Shown piece by piece: positions 59,301 to 64,000 of a DNA stretch of 64,000 nucleotides. The stretch covers positions 210,864-274,863 of the forward strand of contig PJRA01000444.1 of NCBI GenBank assembly GCA_016987375.1, given 5' to 3'. Source of the stretch: Brachionus koreanus (lineage: Eukaryota > Rotifera > Eurotatoria > Ploima > Brachionidae). Position 1 is the first letter of the stretch; every line of letters starts with the position of its first letter. A program made the translations under genes and the position numbers. The notes beneath the pieces were generated by a model. The model saw only the letters and a program-made list of their open reading frames with translations, did no database searches and was not told where the DNA came from.

Positions 59301-62066
59301 TGCGACTCATTCAGCTCTTAAGTTTTAAATAGACAAGAACCTAAAGAGTGCATATGTCCTGTACCCACTAGTAACGAGTGTAGAATAAAAATGGATCATA
59401 AGTTAAGTTCAATTTGCTATAAGAGTGGACAAGACTATTCCCAATTTTTTTGCAAAATTTGAATTCAGACTGATCCTACCTAGTCAATCAAAATTTGAAT
59501 TAAAAAAAAATAAATCGATTTTTCATCGATGAGAAGTGAGCAAATTCATAATGTTTTATTGTTAAGAAATAAAAATTTCATCGGCTTTTCATTTATCTAA
59601 ATATAATAAATTAATTTTTTTTACAAAGTTTATAGAAAGATTTGAATTTTGGTTTTTAATATTTATTTTGATGAAAAATTAATTATATTTTAGAAAAAAT
59701 TTGTGAAATTCAAATGTTTATTTTTTTTTTCATTTTTAATGTTTAGTCTCTCAAACGTTTTTGATTTTTATATTTTGATACATATCGTCATAAAAAGCAA
59801 GCCGAGTTATTTATCTAATTTTATTTAGTCTCAAAGGCAAGTTACTTATTAGAAAAAAAGATACTTTACTATCTCTAATAGCAAATAACAATAACCAGAA
59901 AAAATTGGGATATAGAAGATCAATTCGATGTATGCATGGTCGGCACTATTGATCAAAAAAGATTTGCCAATTTTCTATTATTTTTTCGGAAATCATGATA
60001 AAATTTAAATATGGTAGGGAAAGCTTTTGATATTTTGAGTAACGAATCCTTAATTGCCAGAAATATAAATAATAAAAATTCAATTTCGAACAGGATTGTC
60101 TTTTTTATTAATTGCGAGTCTTTAGAATGCTGTACCTAACAATCCAATAGTAAGAGAAAAGATCGTCCTTGTTTCTTGTATTCTAAAATGAAGTGATTGA
60201 CCTGCTAGAATAGCGATGAAACTAATGCTGGGTAAACTTAGAGCCTATTTAAATCATTAATCGGGTCTTTCGCAAAGAAAGATGGCTAGAAAGTTTAATT
60301 GCCACTATACCTATATTGGAAAGATTTTAAAAAAGTATAAAAAACGCAATAGACCTCATTTAAAAGCTTATCAAGAGTAGACAGCTAGGCCAAAATGTCA
60401 TCGAATGCTTTTAAAATATAGCAGATATGAATTTATAATTGATGATGAATCTTATTTCACTCTTGGTAACGCCGCGCTGCCAGGAAATGATATTTTTATA
60501 GCAGTAACCTAAGCGTTAAAAAATTTGAAGAAGAATTAATGGTCTGTCAACACCATTATTAATAAATTAATTAACGGTCTGTTAGCGGTCAATCAACATG
60601 TCTATCTTGGACAGTGTATTAAGAAACAACTTGAACCAATGAATTAAATAAAATGTTAGATAAAAATTTATGGTATCTTGTCAAAGAAGTGAATCCAGAA
60701 AATGCACCAAAAGCACGACCAATCGAAGATTTTTGATGAAATTTGAAAGCCAAAGTTTATGAGGGTGATTGGAAGGCCAAAAATATTAAGCAACTCTAAA
60801 ACAAAATTGGCAATCGCATGTGCAATATGGACCCAAAGGTTGTACCAAAGACCATGCCAAGACTGTTGGCTCTAGGCTCGATATCATACGTCGTCATGGA
60901 GTTCAATGCCTTCACTGATATTATTTTTCAAAATAGGAGAGTTCAGTTATAATTTAAAAAAAAATTTTTTAATTTTTTATGAAAGAATTAATTTTGTGCC
61001 ATTTTCTATTGTAGACCCGTTATTAAGCACAATATTGACATTCAAGTATCAAATAAGGAAGAAATATTGACTGCATTAAAAGCTTTGAATAGTAGAAAAC
61101 AATTTTTTTGTGATAAAATAAAAGACCTTGAAATTTAAAGCATTGAATATTGTAAAAAAAAATATTTACCTTTAGCTTGAGCATTAAGAAGTAATGAACC
61201 TTCAGGTTTTGTCTCATCAGTTCTAAATCTTACTGGAATACTTGAATTACAACTAAAAAAATTACAAAATTGTACGTAAAAATAATAAAAAGTGTTAGGT
61301 AAAAGCTTGTCAATTTTGAATCTAGTTAAATTTCCTTCATAGATAATTTTATCATTGATAAAAAGAGTATTTTTTCTAAATAAACCATTCGGTCTTGATG
61401 GCCTTGTCCAATTTAGAAGCAAGTAATCAAAGCCTCTTTGTTCAAGTTCAATTTTTATATCACTTGCATCTGGGTCACTTTCCAAAGTTCTAATAGGCAA
61501 AATGGTACTATTTGTGCATCCACCTTTGGTGCATGCTGAAAGAATTATTTCATAGAGAGCACCTGGTATTAAATTGTTCAAGTTTTTGATGTTTGAAGCA
61601 CATTCAGCACAAGTTGATATATTAAACGATGTAATGTTGTAGAAATATTCTACATCATTTAAATAGACTATGTAGTTTGTTAAAAATCCATTTTGAATTT
61701 GATCATTGCTTGGCTTGGACCATTTAATTATGATTACATTTTGAGTAATTTTCAGGACAGTTGGAACAGATACAAACAAAGGCGCCATTTCTTTTGTGAC
61801 AAATGAAACTTTTTCGCTTCTAGCACAGCCTATGGCATTACATACCTCAAGAATAAATGTATAATTTGTCAATGGGTGAAGGTTGATTGCCAAAAAACTT
61901 TTTTGAAGACCGAAGTACAAAACATTTTCAGATGTTTCTTCGACTAGACGAATTATGTAAGCAGTTATGTTTCCACTAGGATAATCGGGAATATGCCAAG
62001 TCAGATTCAATGAATTCGAAGTTGCACTTGATAAAATTGGCGGTTTAATTCCGTCCGGAATTTCAG
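44071..62066 (-). CDS. USH2A: Usherin-like protein, C-terminal 2896 residues, eight exons
   Basis: Usherin is a giant adhesion protein of the photoreceptor periciliary membrane and hair-bundle ankle links. Exons on the minus strand: 62066-61170, 58484-56010, 54910-52102, 50851-49091, 49039-48855, 44746-44369, 44314-44217, 44160-44071. Every junction keeps phase. The product is a long series of fibronectin type III domains (over twenty by length), recognisable from repeated W-P-P/NG/Y-Y and ...YNxxG patterns. A Cys-rich insert within exon 3 is usherin-like. Near the end are one transmembrane helix (LLFIFLILTILLITFTIFA), a basic KYR, a Ser-rich tail of about 60 residues and the C-terminus EKSTI, a class I PDZ ligand form. 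Human usherin also ends in a PDZ ligand. The laminin-type N-terminus would lie beyond 62066 on the high-coordinate side. AATAAA is at 43997-43992. The weakest junction is 48855/48854 (AAA/GTTAGA). Confidence 0.88.
45760..45935 (-). pseudogene. Mariner-type transposase relic
   Basis: The minus strand reads VYSSDLSPYDCHLFDHFLK, matching the YSPDLAPSDYHLF block holding the last catalytic Asp of mariner transposases. A frameshift follows. It is a small remnant within the usherin intron. Confidence 0.65.
46601..47566 (+). CDS. Seven-transmembrane receptor, rhodopsin-like and divergent
   Basis: Intronless, 321 residues, seven hydrophobic segments at about 22-46, 55-80, 90-118, 137-158, 186-214, 236-262 and 272-293. 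Rhodopsin-class marks can be seen in weakened form. Cys91 at the top of helix 3 pairs plausibly with Cys172 in the second outer loop. LDR (119-121) sits where DRY is expected. Helix 5 has a Pro at 196. Helix 7 has NYAIY (280-284) in place of NPxxY, followed by a basic helix-8-like IHKKLKNYF. Ligand unknown; a lineage-specific chemosensory or peptide receptor is possible. It lies in antisense orientation within the 4.1-kb usherin intron. AATAAA is at 47812. Confidence 0.7.
   Translation: MIKNIFSSDPNRHTHVFYEFISIHLELILLCISVITDLFCIFIILKCKKLLIKIDFLILISLAIWCMFLKFFLFNTFIFIGFKIKVKKIVCIFLLTLRSFVMQYQSILFYYSLFHLSFLDRTKYFIRLNCLIKKPNFFFIYLTLVSLISFIFNFAISFKFQSEIMETNVQYCSFKQEWVYGKNLKYLVVILFEALPSFLAIFVYNMSLFFLIKIILTKKRLYSISVIKHFKQLLKVILKFIFYNIVSNLNLFIIIFIILQNVFKYIDWSPQINAMYSITNYAIYVQSVILLAIHKKLKNYFFILVKKMLHNLRQFFFNLKK
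47990..48110 (+). repeat. SINE-body repeat, second copy
   Basis: Shares the CAGTGTAGATxATCAA...ATGCAGTAGCCTCT...GTCAGATC block with 8497-8565. The tRNA-like head present near 8350 is not seen here. Confidence 0.55.
48275..48480 (-). repeat. Dispersed repeat with coding remnant, copy A
   Basis: Pairs with 63290-63475 in the same orientation. The minus strand reads ELLQDNFKLIDVDIKK and TILNETLVDKK with breaks. This suggests a decayed mobile-element ORF of unknown family. Confidence 0.55.
50852..52101. other. Usherin intron with LINE RT scrap
   Basis: About 1.25 kb. The minus strand at 51600-51710 reads AIDESMAFDKVNKKFLFQKL, resembling the D-S-AFD-V block of LINE reverse transcriptases. The remainder is AT-rich, with an AT microsatellite near 51535-51565. 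No host coding seen. Confidence 0.5.
54500..54790 (-). other. Cys-rich insert between usherin FN3 domains
   Basis: Reads CPIGKICCGDKIYDPLRGHK, then repeated paired cysteines (CCSN, CCKS, CCAG, CCNL). Spaced CC motifs with G-x-x-Y-P/N between them match the Cys-rich insert I recall from vertebrate usherin. This is the best single mark separating it from other FN3 giants. Confidence 0.7.
55308..55760 (-). pseudogene. LINE RT C-terminal fragment, copy B
   Basis: The minus strand reads FLIGQTFPKTDLIRRIKRVK and then LYKSLIRSLFDYCF and KIQNKLLKIIKYFPIETSI. This is a typical stretch after the RT core of LINE ORF2, closely matching 29390-29645. It is inserted in the usherin intron 54911-56009. Confidence 0.65.
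58485..61169. other. Usherin intron, 2.7 kb
   Basis: Carries the mariner-like relic at 60250-60930 and a plus-strand frame at 59023-59211 (LIEKTVEDVLGYVKHERNKW) of unknown origin, probably repeat-derived. The rest is AT-rich and featureless. Confidence 0.5.
60250..60930 (+). pseudogene. Tc1/mariner-type transposase relic
   Basis: Reads FNCHYTYIGKILKKYKKRNR (helix-turn-helix/linker region), FIIDDESYFTLGNAALPGND (first catalytic Asp region), LAVNQHVYLGQCIKKQLEPM and VKEVNPENAPKARPIEDF (C-terminal block). It is broken by several stops and frameshifts. Same family as the minus-strand relic at 0.4-1.0 kb. Confidence 0.7.
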
Positions 62067-62311
62067 CTAAAATTTAATTCAAAAAAATTAATCTTATTTA
62101 ATGAATTTATTGAAAAAATTTAAAATATTTATAATTAAAATTTTTCTCTTTAAAGTCAAAAAAGATTTAATTGATGCAGATGATGAAAATTTAAGAGTGA
62201 AATCAAAGAAAATGATCTAAAATTAATCTTATTATAAAAAATGTCTTCTTTAATTAGACGATCTTTAGCTTTACCTATATTTTTAAAGCGTATAATCAGC
62301 AAAAATGTTAA

Positions 62312-62944
62312 NNNNNNNNNNNNNNNNNNNNNNNNNNNNNNNNNNNNNNNNNNNNNNNNNNNNNNNNNNNNNNNNNNNNNNNNNNNNNNNNNNNNNNNNN
62401 NNNNNNNNNNNNNNNNNNNNNNNNNNNNNNNNNNNNNNNNNNNNNNNNNNNNNNNNNNNNNNNNNNNNNNNNNNNNNNNNNNNNNNNNNNNNNNNNNNNN
62501 NNNNNNNNNNNNNNNNNNNNNNNNNNNNNNNNNNNNNNNNNNNNNNNNNNNNNNNNNNNNNNNNNNNNNNNNNNNNNNNNNNNNNNNNNNNNNNNNNNNN
62601 NNNNNNNNNNNNNNNNNNNNNNNNNNNNNNNNNNNNNNNNNNNNNNNNNNNNNNNNNNNNNNNNNNNNNNNNNNNNNNNNNNNNNNNNNNNNNNNNNNNN
62701 NNNNNNNNNNNNNNNNNNNNNNNNNNNNNNNNNNNNNNNNNNNNNNNNNNNNNNNNNNNNNNNNNNNNNNNNNNNNNNNNNNNNNNNNNNNNNNNNNNNN
62801 NNNNNNNNNNNNNNNNNNNNNNNNNNNNNNNNNNNNNNNNNNNNNNNNNNNNNNNNNNNNNNNNNNNNNNNNNNNNNNNNNNNNNNNNNNNNNNNNNNNN
62901 NNNNNNNNNNNNNNNNNNNNNNNNNNNNNNNNNNNNNNNNNNNN
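62312..62944. other. Assembly gap (633 N)
   Basis: An unbroken run of N. Open frames reported across it are artefacts. Confidence 0.99.
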
Positions 62945-63289
62945 TCAGGCCAAAAAACGTAGTCAAGGTCTTCATGATACTCATGTATAAATGGGAGCAG
63001 TCGTTTATTCAAGTTATTTCAAGTTCATTTACTTATGCATCACCCGTTAATTGTATTTGGCGATTTATTATTTTTTTACTGAAATTACTGAAACTTAAAC
63101 TTAGATCACTTGTAAAAAATAGGAATTGCTAATTTTGCATTACTTGTATTATTCATCATATTTTTTCTTATATGTATTAAAATTATAAATGGTATGTGAA
63201 AGTGTATTACAGGTGTAGTCTTTCAGATTGCAAGCGAAAATTTTTTTATTTTTTCAATTCTAAATTTCTCTATTTGAAAATGATAATAA

Positions 63290-63475
63290 ATAATTTTGGT
63301 AATTAGTATTCTTTATAAATTCTATACTTGGCTTTTTTTTAACTACTAATGTTTCATTTAAAATAGTTTTTTTTATGATATTAAGATCAGTTAGCTTAAA
63401 ATTGTCTTTTAACAATTCAGCTAAAATTTATATTTTTTTTCTTTGAGCCTGTCAAAAAGTCTTATTTTTTTTAGA
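63290..63475 (-). repeat. Dispersed repeat with coding remnant, copy B
   Basis: The minus strand reads ELLKDNFKLTDLNIIKKTIL and then NETLVVKKKPSIEFIKNTNY without a stop over this stretch. It is less decayed than the 48.3 kb copy. Protein family not recognised. Confidence 0.55.
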
Positions 63476-63689
63476 AAAACAAGTTGACATAAAACATAAA
63501 TATGCTAACATAAATCTGTATTTTTATATCAATTAAGTAATTTTAAGTAAAAAAAAATTGTAAATTTTCTATTAATTAAATAATACTGGTGAAAAATAAG
63601 TAATTATAGTTAATGAAAATAAGTAATTATAGCATACGCCTTTGTATTTTATTCCAAATCTCTCGTTCTATGAATTTTCGAACAAATAA

Positions 63690-63940
63690 CGAAAACAAAA
63701 ATTTAAAATTAAAATAGATTTTTTAATCATCTAAAAACCTTTCTTGTTATGGTCGAAAATTCATTGTGAAAAATTTATCAGCTGATGCAAAGTTTCTATT
63801 ATCCAAACTAAATTTGTGAGAATACTTTGCAAGTCTGCAAAGCACTAAATACAACACAAACTTTGTATCAACTGATAAATTTTGCAGAATGAATTTTCGA
63901 CCATAACAAGAAAGCTATTTAAAATTTTTGTTTGTTGTTT
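63690..63940. mobile_element. Foldback (long inverted repeat) element
   Basis: CTTTCTTGTTATGGTCGAAA at 63739 and its complement ending at 63914 form arms of about 55 nt with a few mismatches. Outer, weaker arms (AAAACAAAAATTTAAAATTA and its complement) extend to about 63690 and 63940. The centre has no ORF. The structure fits a non-autonomous foldback or MITE. Confidence 0.75.
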
Positions 63941-64000
63941 TTTTTTTTCAAAAATTCACAACGCTGCTTCTAGTAGCGTCTGCTTCTGAGAGACATGACA

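Larger units (their letters stand above)
62067..64000. other. Intronic or flanking sequence upstream of the first usherin exon seen
   Basis: Contains the assembly gap, the repeat copy at 63290-63475 and the foldback element at the right edge. No usherin exon or other host coding was recognised in the readable parts. Confidence 0.5.

Noticed and set aside
62241..63132. Several open frames of 230-275 codons on both strands
   Set aside because: They consist of the 633-base N gap, which is read as open in every frame.

Overview
The window is eukaryotic nuclear DNA from a small invertebrate. It is very AT-rich and has GT-AG introns, many only 50-60 bp long, AATAAA signals and abundant decayed transposons. 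Composition, tiny introns and protein similarity (judged from memory) fit a monogonont rotifer such as Brachionus, but the species is inference. The sequence has a 633-bp run of N at 62312-62944. No bacterial features, CRISPR array or rRNA gene was seen.

Layout. The left part is read on the + strand. An otoferlin-type ferlin gene (about 2.36-14.24 kb, 12 exons joined here by phase) is followed by an unrecognised three-exon single-pass membrane protein (17.12-18.43 kb). Next come a SAMD8-type ceramide phosphoethanolamine synthase (18.83-20.33 kb), a repeat-filled gene desert (20.4-27.7 kb), an intronless atypical dual-specificity phosphatase (27.71-28.46 kb) and a WD40 fragment (29.0 kb). From 30 kb rightward the main genes lie on the - strand: intronless fructose-1,6-bisphosphatase (29.98-31.00 kb), a six-exon NACHT/TPR protein of TTC41/NPHP3 type (33.62-43.92 kb), and the 3' part of an usherin-like gene (44.07-62.07 kb, eight exons). 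The usherin-like gene ends in a transmembrane segment and a short tail with a PDZ-ligand C-terminus. An intronless seven-helix receptor gene lies on the + strand inside the largest usherin intron.

Gene relationships. Otoferlin (membrane fusion at sensory synapses in vertebrates) and usherin (ciliary/periciliary adhesion) are both human deafness genes. Here they sit within one 64-kb stretch beside a NACHT/TPR gene of a family linked to cilia. Whether this linkage means anything is untested. FBPase, SAMD8 and the phosphatase are housekeeping-type metabolic or signalling genes with no evident tie to the others.

Between and inside the genes are remnants of Tc1/mariner, piggyBac (with TTAA-flanked MITEs), MULE-like and several LINE elements, a tRNA-like SINE candidate, a foldback element, a perfect 20-bp hairpin and paired dispersed repeats. 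Exon models were built by hand from splice-site motifs, reading phase and protein similarity. No transcript or database evidence was available.
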